Positions 27,501 through 38,420 of a stretch of DNA of 64,000 bases are shown here, one piece after another (position 1 is the first letter of the stretch; each line of letters begins with the position of its first letter). A model generated the notes under the pieces. It worked only from the letters and a program-made list of their open reading frames with translations. It did not search any database and was not told the DNA's origin. The stretch is from Diogma glabrata (Eukaryota; Arthropoda; Insecta; Diptera; Cylindrotomidae), in the NCBI GenBank assembly GCA_963693315.1, contig CAVNZG010000001.1:124001-188000 (forward strand), written 5' to 3'. The position numbers and the translations under genes were made by a program.

Positions 27501-27694
27501 CTTTTCAACCACAACAACGTGTGTTTGTACGGCAACATCATTTGAGTGACGCTACCAAAAAGTTCTCGGCAAAATTGGCTCCAAAGTTCTTACCTGCAAT
27601 GATTAAGACTAAGATTGGAAATGTACTCTACGAGTGCATAGATATGAGCGGTAAGAATCTTGGAGTCCATCACGCGAAAGACATCAGGGAATGA
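24374..27694 (+). CDS. Gypsy Pol polyprotein (PR-RT-RNase H-IN)
   Basis: This continuous frame of about 1100 codons overlaps the end of gag by 151 bases in the minus-one frame. It has no obvious own ATG, so expression by ribosomal frameshifting is likely and the listed start is only the frame opening. Domains in order: protease GLLDSGASITILG (about 24710); RT with SSWCSPVVLVQKESGKNRLC, SIDLKDAFWQIPL, MPFGLCNAPQTM and catalytic YLDD at 25601-25612; RNase H with FIRCDASLTGIGSVL and TDHSSLKWL; integrase zinc-binding HH..C..C; and core D (VYIDFLGPYP), D (HSDNGKQF) and E (SNASERVNRS). All catalytic residues I looked for are present, so this copy may still be enzymatically competent. Confidence 0.93.
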   Translation: MFILSPVVKLPSESTCFGDGTLGSTSNEPEENDERCSNAGRSITTQETRIKSPSTFNFPSLHHTYFRRLERNIRYWRMRKLFRKACISSILSETKDPRPRLTIKILDKHISGLLDSGASITILGRNSLELLESAGTTYRKYTSCIRTADGTATKILGYIEVPITVNGSTKPMRFHIVPGLREELYLGIDFWEKFGIVPSFVSELTRTELQHFNTHNLTTDQQHELDMIKDSFPSFEVSGLGKTSLVEHVIDVGDSAPVKQRHYPTSPAVQLKVYAELDRMLQMGVIEESNSSWCSPVVLVQKESGKNRLCIDSRRVNSLTKKDAYPLPLIDGLLGRLNSTKYISSIDLKDAFWQIPLAEASRDKTAFTVPGRPLYQFRVMPFGLCNAPQTMCRLMHKVIPHQYHENVFVYLDDLLVVSSTFQEHMELLSKVSSLLRAAGLTINLKKSKFVLREVKYLGFLVGEDGLRTDPDKVRAVAEYPAPSTVKQIRRLLGMAGWYQRFIPNYASVVSPITDLLKKSSGKLKWTLEAQAAFENLKRLLTTAPVLVNPDYNKEFFIRCDASLTGIGSVLYQVDTDGQECPIAFMSKKLNKAQRNYSVSELECLAAILSVKEFRGYVEGHRFTIVTDHSSLKWLMSQKDLSGRLARWSLKLQHMDFTIVHQKGTQNIVPDALSRLYDDTHEELTEALVHHINEIKIDNEGYRHHEYTDMIAKVQSSPKDFPSVKVVDDKLYIRIEPRSDAIPNDVPVWKLWVPKPMTSNMIQKHHDDSTAAHGGVKKTLELLRRLYYWPGMASQVHNYVVSCDTCKQTKATNQILRPPMQYQFETARPWQRVYIDFLGPYPRSTLGNTVLLIVLDHATKFVLLKPLRNATSPKVNAFLRNEVFLTYGVPEFLHSDNGKQFTSRNFQSLLSDFGIKHIRTGVYSPQSNASERVNRSVLAAIRAFIKGQHTKWDSQIGEIAYALRAAVHSATKYSPYYLLFGQHPISDGNTYHLLRSLHKLGEDAGEEMERTDHLTLLRNRVQQNLKAAFKKSQHQYNLRSKLRTFQPQQRVFVRQHHLSDATKKFSAKLAPKFLPAMIKTKIGNVLYECIDMSGKNLGVHHAKDIRE

Positions 27695-28018
27695 TGTCTT
27701 TTCGTTAGGTAGGGTTGTTCCTCTGGCTGATTGTCGTCTCTGGGGTTCACATCTTCAGGTCATACTTACTGGTTGTATCGGGGTGTCCATGGTGCTGACG
27801 TTCGGATGGATGGTCGGTCTCAATACTCAGTGAAGTTCTTAAGGACTTCATGAGTGTTGGAACCGGTCATCGGTCTTGACGCCAGTGACGGTGGGTATCT
27901 CGATCCCAGATACAGTTTAATAGGTGGAAGTAGTTCGGTGGTTTTCTGTCATGGAAGGGATGGCGACGTTTTTGTGATTTCAAGAGTAGAAATCTTGGTT
28001 TCTACCTTGAATTCATGG
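27695..28018 (+). other. Gypsy 3' untranslated segment before the 3' LTR
   Basis: It has no coding frame of note. A short hairpin (gtagaaa/tttctac) lies near 27987-28006. A clear polypurine tract directly before the LTR at 28019 is not visible; the preceding bases are ttgaattcatgg. Confidence 0.6.
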
Positions 28019-30010
28019 TGTAACGATCGCAATAATCGCAAAACAAGAATAAAACCAAATTCATCTTCGTTTTCAATTCAATAAAAATGTATTTCATTAG
28101 TTTCCGTTCATTTTTACATTAATAATAATTTTAAAATTTTCTAAAACTTAACTGCTAGTTAAATTTTGAATATACTATAAAAAGCAAACGAACGTACTAA
28201 ATTTTTATTTCCAATACTAATGAACAGATGTCGTTGTTAATCATTACTGAATTTTCGGAGATTGCCCGATTTTGTTTCTGACATCGTAAGATGTCGAAGG
28301 AAAAAAAATCACATTTTTGCAATTGTTAATTTTAAAATTATTCATTCCATGTTTAAATTTAAAACAATTTGGTTTTCATCATTGCAATTCGATGTTGTTT
28401 TGAAGAGAAAATAATTTTCTCCCTTTTTCTTGTTAAATAATAATAAAATATGTATTCGGTATTTTAAAATAAAACTAATAAGTTATATTTTTTTTGCGTT
28501 GTGAACAAATTTAGTTTTTTTATCTTTGACAACCAAAAAGAAAAGGAATTGCAATTCAAATTAGTGAGATTTGTTTTATTGTTTTAATTCTCACGACTTA
28601 AAAGAATACCTTTATGTCTAACTTCAATGAGACTTAATATGAAATATAGATCAATGAACATATTTTTATTAAACCTTGCACAACTCATTGTAAAAAAGGA
28701 AATTAATATTGTTGTGATGTCAGAAGGGATTGAGTTTATGATTTTAACCATTTCTAAATGCTACGAAGTGTGAATTCATAGAACATCAGCTAGATTGAAC
28801 GATTGGTGGTAGAAGTAATTTCAATCAATTGCATTGAGTGGACTAAATTGAAGTAGTGGATCTTAGTTGGATGCAGATTGATGAATTAGTACCGGGAAAA
28901 GTATTGGTGTTTGACCGATACCTTCACATGGGAGATTGGTTCATCAACAAAAAAAACCATTGGAGACGATCCGGAAACCATCCAGGGAATACTTCAATCA
29001 ACCACAAGTAAGACAAGCTATCTAATTGTAGATTAATACCATAGAATTCTCTTAGTTTTTTTATATTTATGCTTCCATGCACCATTTTACTTTTGCAATC
29101 ACTTCATTGATGAATATTTTTTTGATGTTAGAGTAAGGAAAAAGATAATAAGAGATTCCCAAATCTCGGATTCGAATGGGAACGGTCTGTTCACTCCGAA
29201 TTCCTTTAAGTATAACCGTAACATTATTATTAATTTCTTGGTGTGATTATATTAAAGGTCCAATTATAATACGTAGCGCCGAACAAAAAGGGACCCGTTA
29301 GTTTTTTTAGATATATATATAAATATTTTCCAGTTTGGGCGTTGGCAAGCCGGTTTTTTTTTGTTTGAAAAAATTTTTTTTTTTTGTGGAACATTTCATA
29401 TTATTATATGTATATATTTATATATTAATTGATCATTTCAATTTAGATTAATTAATATCTATATATAGTTTATTTTTCGCGTCGGTTTATTTAGCTAAAT
29501 TTTGTTAAAAAGCTAGAGGGAAAAATAAAGGTTTAGTTTCTAGGGTGTTCATGTGTATATTTATCATAAGTACTCTAAATTTATATTTTCAAAAATTTAA
29601 AGAATTTCGCGTTTCTCTTTGTAAGTTTTAGGATAAACCAGTTGTGGTTTTTTTTTTGGTAATAGGGTGGTGGCAATCGATTTGGGCCGTGGTTGTCAAT
29701 CAGCTTTTTGTGTATCTTGAAATAAACCAGTTATTGGTTTCGTTTTGGTTTTGATTAAGGAAATTATATATTTTGAATTTTGTTAAGAATGTATACAATT
29801 ATGAGGGGTCAGGGGTTATTAAGGAGGTGTCGGCCAGGTGGGTTTGAGCCCTGGATGAATGAAGTGGATGGGAGAGCGAATGAAGAGAGAAAAGAGAGAA
29901 TGGTTGAGGCGAGGAATGTGGTGGATGAAATGATAAATGTGATTCTGGATGAAGTAAAACATAAAATATTTTTGGAAATAATGGATGATATTTATGAAGA
30001 AAAATATGAT
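28019..30010 (+). repeat. 3' LTR, truncated
   Basis: A direct copy of 18685-20676 with two substitutions. Similarity ends abruptly at 30010 within the LTR-borne reading frame (copy start at 29789), leaving 74 codons followed by an unrelated tail that stops at 30040. The lost part implies a deletion, a later insertion or an assembly break at this point. Confidence 0.92.
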
Positions 30011-30040
30011 CGTTTCAGATTAAGCATAATAATAAAATAA
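29789..30040 (+). pseudogene. 3'-truncated copy of the LTR-embedded ORF
   Basis: Begins with the same ATG and is identical to the left copy for 74 codons, to the end of the EEKYD segment. It then runs into foreign sequence (RFRLSIIIK) and stops. It would lack the basic block, so any function of the full protein is not expected here. Confidence 0.8.
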
Positions 30041-30389
30041 TAATTTTAATAATAGTTACATATTTTTAACAAATTTTCTTTCAATAATAATTAATATATT
30101 TGAATGATTTTATTCAATAAATAATAATAAAAAATAATAAAAAAAAATTTTTAATAACAAAAAAACTTTTTATATAAATTCATATTTTCCTGTAAATTAA
30201 AGAAATTGGTAATACCGCGCCAAAGCCCGATTATAAAGAAGAAATTTTTGTTTCAAACGGTGCCGGGTCAGTTACGATTATTACAGCTGGTAAATATGAT
30301 GTAGAAAAATATGAAATTATAATTACAGTAGTAGTGATAATATTAATAATTTTATTTGTAATTTTTAAATTTAAGAGCCATTTCATTTT
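30011..30389. other. AT-rich spacer
   Basis: No gene or recognisable repeat beyond simple AT-rich sequence between the truncated gypsy LTR and the Jockey-like element. Confidence 0.6.
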
Positions 30390-30523
30390 ATTTAGCGTAT
30401 AGTTTTTTTTGTGACACATTAAAAATTAAACTTAAAAATAGGTAGACTCTTCTATGAAATCTACCTAAAACAAAACATGGATACACATTAAATGAACTTA
30501 CAATCGATTTTATTGCGCGTCTT

Positions 30524-32115
30524 TTAAGTAAAAATTAAAAAGTAAAATATTTGAACATTGGGCAGTACATTTGAACATTTGATGTTTACATCGAGCGAGT
30601 CTATCCATGCTACTACATAGGGAGTTGCCAAATGGATGTCTGAGATGTTGCCATTGTAACGTCGAATTGGACACACAGTTGCAATGTGTTTTATTGTTTG
30701 TTGTGGAGCACCGCAGTCACACTCAGGGGACTCTGAAAAGCCCCACTTGTATAAAGAATCAGCACAACGTCCATGATTCGTTCTTATTCGGTTTAATGTA
30801 GTCCAGGTATGACGTGGCAAATCAAAACCAGGTTGGGTAGAAGTCGGGTTAGTAATAGAAAGGCCAGTTGTGTTGTAATGATGCCAGGAGGTATCCCAGG
30901 CATCCAAGATATTAAAATTAGTTGCCAGCAGGTTGCTGGCAGTTTTATGTGGAGGCTTTCTTGACTTCAATCGACAACGAGTGTGGTCACCGTAATATTC
31001 GTGCAAGGGTAACGTGATGTTGTTGGTTACCTTTTTATGTTCACGCATGAGAGCATGCGAGCGTCTGAGTGCAGGTGGAGCGATATTGCTTAACACAGGG
31101 AGCCAAGGTAAAGGGGTGGATCTGATAGTACCACTTATAGTACGCATCGTGGCATGCAGCTGGCAGTCAACTTTTTGAGTATGTGTGCTATTCAACCAGA
31201 CTGGTGTGTGAAATAGATAAGCTCCTCGTGCTGCCTCGCTGCTGCTCCTGGGTTACGCAAACTGCCAGCAACCTGCTGGCAACTAATTTTAATATCTTGG
31301 ATGCCTGGGATACCTCCTGGCATCATTACAACACAACTGGCCTTTCTATTACTAACCCGACTTCTACCCAACCTGGTTTTGATTTGCCACGTCATACCTG
31401 GACTACATTAAACCGAATAAGAACGAATCATGGACGTTGTGCTGATTCTTTCTACAAGTGGGGCATTGCAGAGTCCCCCGAGTGTGGTTACTGCGGCGCT
31501 CCACAACAAACCATAAAACACATTGCAACTGTGTGTCCAATTCGACGTTACAATGGCAACATCTTAGACATCCATTTGGCAACTCCCGATGTAGTAGCAT
31601 GGATAGACTCGCTCGATGTAAACATCAAATGTTCAAATGTACTGCCCAATGTTCCTATATTTTACTTTTTACTTTTTTACTAAAAGACGCGCAATCAAAT
31701 CGATTGTAAGTTCATTTAATGTGTATCCATGTTTTGTTTTAGGTAGATTTCATAGAAGAATCTACCTATTTTAAGTTTAATTTTTAATGTGTCACAAAAA
31801 AAAACCATACGCTAAATAAATAACCAGACTGGTGCGCCATACTCAGCCACTGAGTAAACCAGACTTAGAGCAGTTGTTCGGAGGGTAGCTGGAGTAGCAC
31901 CCCATGTAGAGCCTGCCAGCTTGTGCAATATCTTGTTTCTCGTTTTAAGTTTTTGTGACGTATTTTCTAGGTGGAGTTTAAAAGAAAGAGTTCTATCGAG
32001 AGTAATGCTGGCTTTGGCTGTTGATTGTATTTAATGACAGTGCCGTTAAATAACACTGATAGTTCGTGTTTTGCCAGTTTGTTGTTTAAGTGGAAACAAG
32101 AACTCTCGGTTTTTC
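30524..32115 (-). pseudogene. Jockey-type ORF2 C-terminus, interrupted
   Basis: The 32115-31835 segment encodes ITLDRTLSFKLHLENTSQKL, STWGATPATLRTTALSLVYS and VAEYGAPVW, the part just after the RT in Jockey-clade elements, with one frameshift near 32030. The 31195-30524 segment continues with NSTHTQKVDCQLHATMRTIS, WLPVLSNIAPPALRR and WTTLNRIRTNHGRC, then a CDCGAPQQTIKHIATVCP Cys/His motif. The RT catalytic core and endonuclease are absent, so the copy is 5'-truncated. It is also cut by the nested insertion. Confidence 0.85.
31207..31821 (+). mobile_element. Nested 5'-truncated Jockey-clade LINE copy
   Basis: A 615-bp copy of the same family lies in the plus orientation inside the minus-strand copy. 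From about 31256 it encodes TASNLLATNFN through WTTLNRIRTNHGRC to CPIRRYNGN. It then carries the same 3' untranslated region ending ccatacgctaaataaa at 31821. The first 50 bases after the target duplication do not match the older copy, which could reflect an extra 5' sequence from the insertion process. The 13-bp duplication fits target-primed reverse transcription. Confidence 0.88.
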
Positions 32116-32660
32116 ATAAAAAACATTAACAAAAAAGATGTTTATAAAAATACCATTCAGGTATACAAAATATATGTTGATGTTTTTATTCCATGGAAAA
32201 AATTTATAGGGTTGAAGAGATAATTAGTAAACTGCACAAAATTCTATTAAATTTAACTAAAAATCCTCAATAGAAAATATTCGCCGGAATATTTATAAAG
32301 TTGTAGAACGCAATTTCAAGCTTTAAGGGTCCGTTCCTCACAATTTGTCGTAATACTCAAAATAGGCATAATCATATCATAAATTTTGTTCAACAAAGTT
32401 ATAAAACTAATAATACCTGATTTTTCACCAAAACTTTAGCGCTTTTATAAAGTCTGAACGTTGGAATTTTTTAAAAATAATATTAGATAACTAATTTAAT
32501 AGTAATTTAATTTTAAAAATGTGCTTTCGAGAAAACACGCTAAAATCAATGATTTCAACGCAAAAATTATGATAGAGAACTATAAAAAATCAATAATATT
32601 TTATGATAATATAAAATTTTATTTATTTGCCGAGGGCTGAACGTTGAGACTTTTTGTATT
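32116..32660. other. AT-rich spacer
   Basis: No gene or identifiable element. Short frames here have no recognisable motifs. Confidence 0.55.
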
Positions 32661-33021
32661 ACTTCGGTCTGAAAGACCTAAGTATTACATTCATGAGCTC
32701 AAAGTGAAATTCTTACCCCCACTTTTTTTGGCATTTCTCGACGTTTTAGGACCTACTGGTTCTAAAAAAGCAAAAAAAAAAAATGTGTGTCTGTCTGTCG
32801 GCCGTCCGGCCGGCCGTCACAACCGACGAAATCTAGAAAACCGCTGGACGGATTTCAAAAATTTTTTTTTCTAAAAATAGGTTTACTCAATGGGAAGAGC
32901 CGAAAGGACGATGTGTTTGATAACTGTACCGGAAGTGTGTCAAAAAAATCGTCAAGTGTGTCAAAACAAGGAAATTTGCATATTTTTTGCTTAAAAAACG
33001 TTCATTTTAAGTGATTACGAG

Positions 33022-33756
33022 TAGGGCATGGTTAGATTAATCGATTGTTCGATTAATTGATCATTTCGCAAATTGTTCGATTAATCGAACAAAAAAATTA
33101 TTAATCGATTAATCTAAATTTACGAAAATGTTTAAAATTGTTTAAAATTTTGTACCGAATTGTGAAAAGGTTTATTGTCTAAAGATGTATTCTCTTTTTC
33201 TTACGAATTACTTTTTTAGTTGTTATGGGTATAACACAAAGTACATTAATATCAAAATTTGATCCCAATTCAAAAATCTTTACTATGCCTTAAGTAATAT
33301 TTTTATTATTAATCCAAACAGTAACTATGGTTTGAAGTATATTGAACTCCATTACTTTCCATTCTGAAGGAAACAGCTTGTTTCTTATCATTTTCAATTA
33401 GTACAGTATATTTTCAAACACATAATTTTGTAAGGCCTGAAAACTTCAATGACAAAGAGTGAGATACTCATCCTAGGCTAACGCCTAGAGCAACAATTTC
33501 ACTCTTATGCAAAAAAGACCTTCTTTACGCCCTTAATACATAGATAGCTATTAAATTTTTATTTATTCTTATGTCATTGTAAAAGTTGAACTTTTAAATA
33601 TGATATAACACGTGTATTTGTTTAAAAAAAAATTAATAAAAATATTAAAATTAGTAAAAATTTTATTTAATCGATTAATCGATTAATCGATGTTAAAATT
33701 TTCATATTAATCGTTAATCGATGTTTAGTCCCAATCGATTAATCGACCATGCCCTA
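33022..33756. mobile_element. hAT-type miniature element with exact 8-bp TSD
   Basis: The element begins tagggcatggt and ends accatgcccta, with inverted runs of attaatcgatt just inside both ends. It is 735 bp and has no coding frame. The flanks 33014-33021 and 33757-33764 are both attacgag, a perfect 8-bp target-site duplication. An 8-bp duplication and terminal TAGGG..CCCTA are typical of hAT elements. It needs a transposase from elsewhere. Confidence 0.92.
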
Positions 33757-33824
33757 ATTACGAGTAGGAACATTGAATTTGGAGAAATCTTGATGGTCGG
33801 GATTAGTATGTGAGACCAAAATCT

Positions 33825-34340
33825 TGATTATTGCATTATAAGTTTGTCAAAAAAAAGTTGTCAAGTGTGTCAAAAGAAAGATTATTATTTATTTTTTTAC
33901 CCAATTTTTTGGAAAAAAAATAAAATTAATTGTTTGTTTGAAATGAAGTTTTATTATTATTATTGAGAATTATGGCATTATAGGTTTGTCAAAAAAATGT
34001 TGTCAAGTGTGTCAAAAGATTTTTATTTAGTTTTTTACCTAATTTTTGGAAAAAAAATAACATTGTTTGTTTGAAATGAAATTTTATTATGATTATTGAG
34101 AATTATGGCAATATAAGTTTGTCAAAAAATGTTGTCAAGTGTGTCAAAAGAAAGGTTTTTATTTATTTTTTACCCTGTTTTCTTAAAAAAAAATAAAATT
34201 AATAGTTCGTATGACATGATATTTTATTATTATTATAGAGAATTATGGCATTATAAGTTTGTCAAAAAATAATGTCAAGTGTGTCAAAAAATGATTTCAT
34301 TTAATTTTTTAGCCAATTTTTTGGGAAAAAAATGTAGCTG
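33825..34340. repeat. Tandem array, 135-141-bp units
   Basis: About four units each begin near gcattataagtttgtcaaaaa (about 33832, 33973, 34108, 34249) and contain gttgtcaagtgtgtcaaaag and a tttttggaaaaaaaata segment. A partial related unit lies at about 32930-32975, on the other side of the hAT-type element. That element therefore interrupted a longer array or its leader. Confidence 0.8.
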
Positions 34341-34379
34341 TTTTTATGACGTAAATGTAATTTAAAATGAAATTGGACA

Positions 34380-34760
34380 TGGAAATTTTTGAATTTGTTA
34401 CAGTTTTTTAAATATTTTTGGAATTTTGAAAAAGTTTGTATTTTTGATTTTGTAATAATTTTTGCAATATTTTTAGAATTTCGGCAAAAGTTTTAATTTT
34501 TGATTTTGTAAGAATTTTGGAATATTTTTAGAACTTTGAAAAATTTTAAATTTTTGATTTTATTATAATTTTTGGAATTTTGAAAAAATTTTTAAATTTT
34601 TGATTTTGTAATAATTTTTGCAATATTTTTAAATCTTGGAAAAAGTTTGAATTTTTAAGAATTTTTGAAATATTATTGGAATTTAGATTGAAATATTTGA
34701 TTTTATTCTAATTTTTGGAATATTTTTGGAATTTTGACTTTACTTAATTTAACAATATTT
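34380..34760. repeat. AT-rich degenerate tandem repeat
   Basis: Repeated phrases such as tttttgattttgtaataatt and atttttggaattttgaaaaa recur with a period near 55-65 bases and many changes. No reading frame. Confidence 0.65.
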
Positions 34761-34962
34761 TTGGAATTTTGATTATAATTTTCCGGCAACGTATTGATGT
34801 TTCGTGTTAGTTTTGTAATAACTTTTTAAACAGAGATAAAAAGTACTTGAACTTTAACAAAGAGTTATGTTTGATATACATCGCTGCCCAAAACTAAAAA
34901 CCATGTCCTCATAAAAGTATTTTGCCGAAAACTATATACAAATCCTTAACCCAGACCGAAGT

Positions 34963-36994
34963 CTTGATATCTCAGAGCTGTGAGATTTCAGCTCCTCCAT
35001 ATTTTAATTGTTTTGATAACGTTAAAAAAAGTTTTATAAATAGCAATATTTAAAAAGAATTTGGTCCAAATATTTTCATGGCAGATAGTTTTTTTTTCTC
35101 AGAATAGAATTAGATTGTATACAAATATAATATGATGAACAAAATTTATTAATTTATATTTTAAATGCACATAAATGCTTAATTAATTAATGCTGAATAT
35201 TTAAAAAATTGCTAGATTTGAATAAAAAATTTCTAAAATAGTTTCACTATTTTTGTGTAGATACCGTTTTATATCATGAAACTGCACTGTAAATTCAAAT
35301 TTTTTATATTTTGTATAATTTAGAAGGCTGTTTATTTTTTTACAGTAGTTATTGGTATTTTTAAATACTTTGATTATTCTGTTTTTCAAATAAATAAGAT
35401 ATTCGACTTTTAAAGAATTCGTTTAATTGTAGCATATTTAAGGAAGAACTACATAAAAGGGTTTAACAATGTTTGATGTTTTCTCAGAAAAATGAAAGCA
35501 AAGATTCAGCCTTTGTTGTAAGTCGATAACAGCCTGTGTTGAAAACGAATGATAAAATACAGGATCGATTGATATTATGAATTACCTAACCGTTCACATG
35601 TTGAGAAACATGGAAGTAACATCTTTGCAGTATTTTGCTTTTTCTTTGTCGAGCAATTGAATTTGTTTGACAGGCATGGGCAAAGAACAGATTTTCGAAA
35701 TTTAGCATCGAATGCAAATTTTTAGTGAAATTCCACCAGAAGTGTTAGCTACCAGAAAACGAAGTGGTTAAGCAGTTCAACTTGGGTAGAAAAAAGTATC
35801 GATGTTGAGCAATAAAGGAAAATGGAGCAGTCCGCAGATTTAAGCCTAGAAAGAAAACAAGTCTGTTTTGTTAGCCCGGAACCTTTCTGTGGACTGAGTA
35901 CTAGAGTCTATATCTTAGAAAGAATAAGGGACAAGAGTAAGAAGGAATACTCTGAGGTCTTTCAGAATGCCACATCGTTTTTCAAAGTTTGAAGTGTTTG
36001 AAATGTGTTGCGTTTATTCCTTAACCTCTTTCCATAATCTTGTTTTGCTGATTTAGTTCAGCCGATTTTTGCTTTTGGGTAGATTTCGTATTTCAGGTAT
36101 TCGTTACATCGATTTACCACATATTTTTTTCTCTTGAGTGTAGAACATAACATTTCGTAAAAGACATTTTTTTGTCGCAAGTGGTTGTAGCAAAATATAG
36201 TTTTTAAAACTATGGATTTCAAATATGTTCAATTTAATGCATCTCGATAACTACTTGACGGATTCAAAAACAAATGTTTTAAAGTAAGAAGTGCTTTTCA
36301 ATAAAAAATAATTACAGTTGATAATTTTGATAATTTGTTATAAAAAGCTTATAAATAAAAAAATAAAAAGGGTGGTGTTTAGTTTTGTCCGTATAATTTT
36401 ACAATTCATTATTTTTCCAGTTGCACTTCTAAGTATAGATTCTTTTAAAGTCTTGCAGTGCAGCGTTTTTTGCAGAAGATATAAGGGCAAGAGTCAATTT
36501 TCTTCGTCTCGAAACACCTCTTATAAAACATTTGTACCTATATTTGTACCTATGTTTTTTCCGATTTCGAATCGCCATTTAAAGCTTATGTAACCTTAAC
36601 ACCAGCTTCAAAAAGTTCATTCTTCAAAAGATTATTTTTTTCCCGAAAAGTAACGTTATGCATCCAGTTACGAGCTTAGGCACTGAAGTAATTTTTCGAG
36701 CTGAATCATTACACTTTTTACCATACTCTTCTACTGTATTTTCAATTGAAAAAAAAAGTTCAAGATGTTTCTTTCGTAAAATTTTCCGTTCTTTCGAATA
36801 GTTTTAGTATTAATTTTGTGGAAAAAATTGAATTAAACAAGATACAAGTAATTTTTTTTTTACAAAATTGTGTTGTATAGTAGGACATATGGACAATCCA
36901 TTAAAGACAAAGGTCCCACAACATCATGTGTTCAAAGGTGTTGACTGTGGACGCAATTCTCATTTTTTGTATTTTTTGATAAGTTTATTAATTT
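34963..36994. other. Unassigned AT-rich sequence
   Basis: About 2 kb without a gene I can support. The 35690-36000 part is less AT-rich, has no open frame and resembles nothing I recognise. A 30-base stretch near 36907 (acaaaggtcccacaacatca) is similar to the reverse complement of 61365-61395, hinting at a dispersed repeat. Confidence 0.5.
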
Positions 36995-37306
36995 AGCGTA
37001 TGGGTTTTGTTGTGACACATTAAAAATAAAAATAAAACTTAAAATAGGTAGATTTTCCTATGAAATCTACATAAAACAAAACATGAATACACATAAAATG
37101 AGATTACAATCGATTTGATTGTGCGTCTTTTAGTTAAAAATTAAAAAACTTGAACATTGGGCAGTATATTTGAACATTAGATGTTTACATCGAGTGAGTC
37201 TATCCATGCTACTACATCGGGAGTTGCCAATTGGATGTCTGAGATGTCGCCATTGTATCGTCGAATTGGACACACAGTTGCAATGTGTTTTATGGTTTAT
37301 TGTGGA
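36995..37306 (-). mobile_element. Third Jockey-clade LINE 3' fragment
   Basis: A minus-strand fragment of the family at 30390-32115. It holds the 3' untranslated end (near gcgtatgggttttgttgtga at 36998) and the coding part for the IDSLDVNI and CPIRRYNGD-type segments. The similarity stops at tattgtggagc near 37306. An open frame on the opposite strand across this junction is chimeric and not a gene. Confidence 0.8.
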
Positions 37307-38420
37307 GCCGTTATAGGCCTGGTTTTGTCCTCTACTGGTTGGCTCTTGAACATTTGTATTATTTTGTTTTTTGTTTGTTTTACTTTCTTGATTATTTTAA
37401 TTGAGCATTTGCAGGTAGCTGATCGACATATGTGCTCTATTGCGTTATTTCCGCTTAAGTTTATATTTGATATATTTGATTTGTTGAAATTTCAAATACT
37501 TGAAAATTTATAGATTGCACTGTTTCCTTTTATAATACAATCAAGCCAGTCGTGATTGTTTTCGGTTGCGGCAAATATGGTATCTTAACCTCTGTAGGTA
37601 TCCCGAAACCAACTATATTAATAGGTAAATTGAACACTATCTGATCACACACTTAAGTTTAATAAAATACTCAAATTCTTTATTATAATTTATTTTTATT
37701 TTGACAAAATCAGATAATCGGAATTAATATTAAGTTTTTGGGATTATTATTAAAATTTATTTTGGTTTAAAACTATTTGCTATTAAATGTGAACTACTTT
37801 AAAACTATATAATCACTAAGTTTTCACCTATCTTGTTTCACTACCAAAATCACTCTCTTGTTGAAAAAAAAAAACAAATTCTTAAAAACTTAAAAATATT
37901 AATATTAGATTTTTGTAGGGTTGTAATTCGTTACTATTTTTAAAATCCGTTAATAATTAGAAATAACCAACCACAAAAAATACGATTTACGAATTACACA
38001 AAAACAACCAATCAGAAAAACAATTATCGAGTCAATTTTTAAATTGACCTATATTTTGTTTGTTTCATTTCCCAATTCAAAACTATTACAAATCAAAAAG
38101 TCAGTTCATTAGCATTAATTTTTAATATTTCATTTTAAACATTTAAATTTTGCTACGCTGGACTTTCCGATTTATTTCATTTCTAAATTGAGCAATGAAC
38201 ATTTTTTACAAACAAAACATTTTTTTATAATTTTGCCTACGGGTGGATTACGACAATCACACCTAGGCCTTAAATTTGTTGTGTGACCTACCTAGGTATT
38301 TGTAATTCGTATTACAAAACACATTTTATTTAAAAACCAAAACAAAATCTACATTATTAGATATGTACATCCAAAATTTACGCAAAAAATACCAAACGCT
38401 TAATTAATAATTTTACTAAC
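37307..38420 (-). other. Probable Vps54 intron sequence
   Basis: Non-coding, AT-rich. It lies directly downstream of the Vps54 exon donor at 38420 and should therefore be intron, at least initially. I could not recognise the next Vps54 exon in it. Confidence 0.55.

Larger units (their letters stand above)
30390..32115 (-). mobile_element. Jockey-clade LINE (3' part), split by an inverted copy
   Basis: Read on the minus strand, 32115-31835 and 31206-30390 join into one Jockey-type ORF2 C-terminus plus 3' untranslated region. The unit is interrupted by 31207-31821, which is a same-family copy in the opposite orientation. The 13 bases aaccagactggtg flank the inserted copy (31194-31206 and 31822-31834). 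The 3' end of the older copy lies near 30390, reading atacgctaaataaa. Confidence 0.88.
32661..34962. repeat. Composite repeat bounded by 11-bp inverted repeats
   Basis: The ends acttcggtctg (32661-32671) and cagaccgaagt (34952-34962) are exact inverted repeats about 2.3 kb apart. Inside are a tgtctgtctgtcggccgtcc segment near 32785, a nested hAT-type element and two tandem arrays. A non-autonomous DNA element is possible, but 11-bp ends alone are weak evidence and no transposase is present. Confidence 0.4.

Noticed and set aside
32644..33014. Two short overlapping frames
   Set aside because: They cross a simple ctgtctgt-type repeat and poly-A/T runs and have no motif.
33825..34340. CRISPR-like array
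   Set aside because: Units are long, contiguous and without unique spacers, in a eukaryotic context. It is a tandem repeat.
37181..37513. 110-codon frame
   Set aside because: It begins in the antisense of a Jockey-like fragment and runs into unrelated sequence, so it is a chimera.
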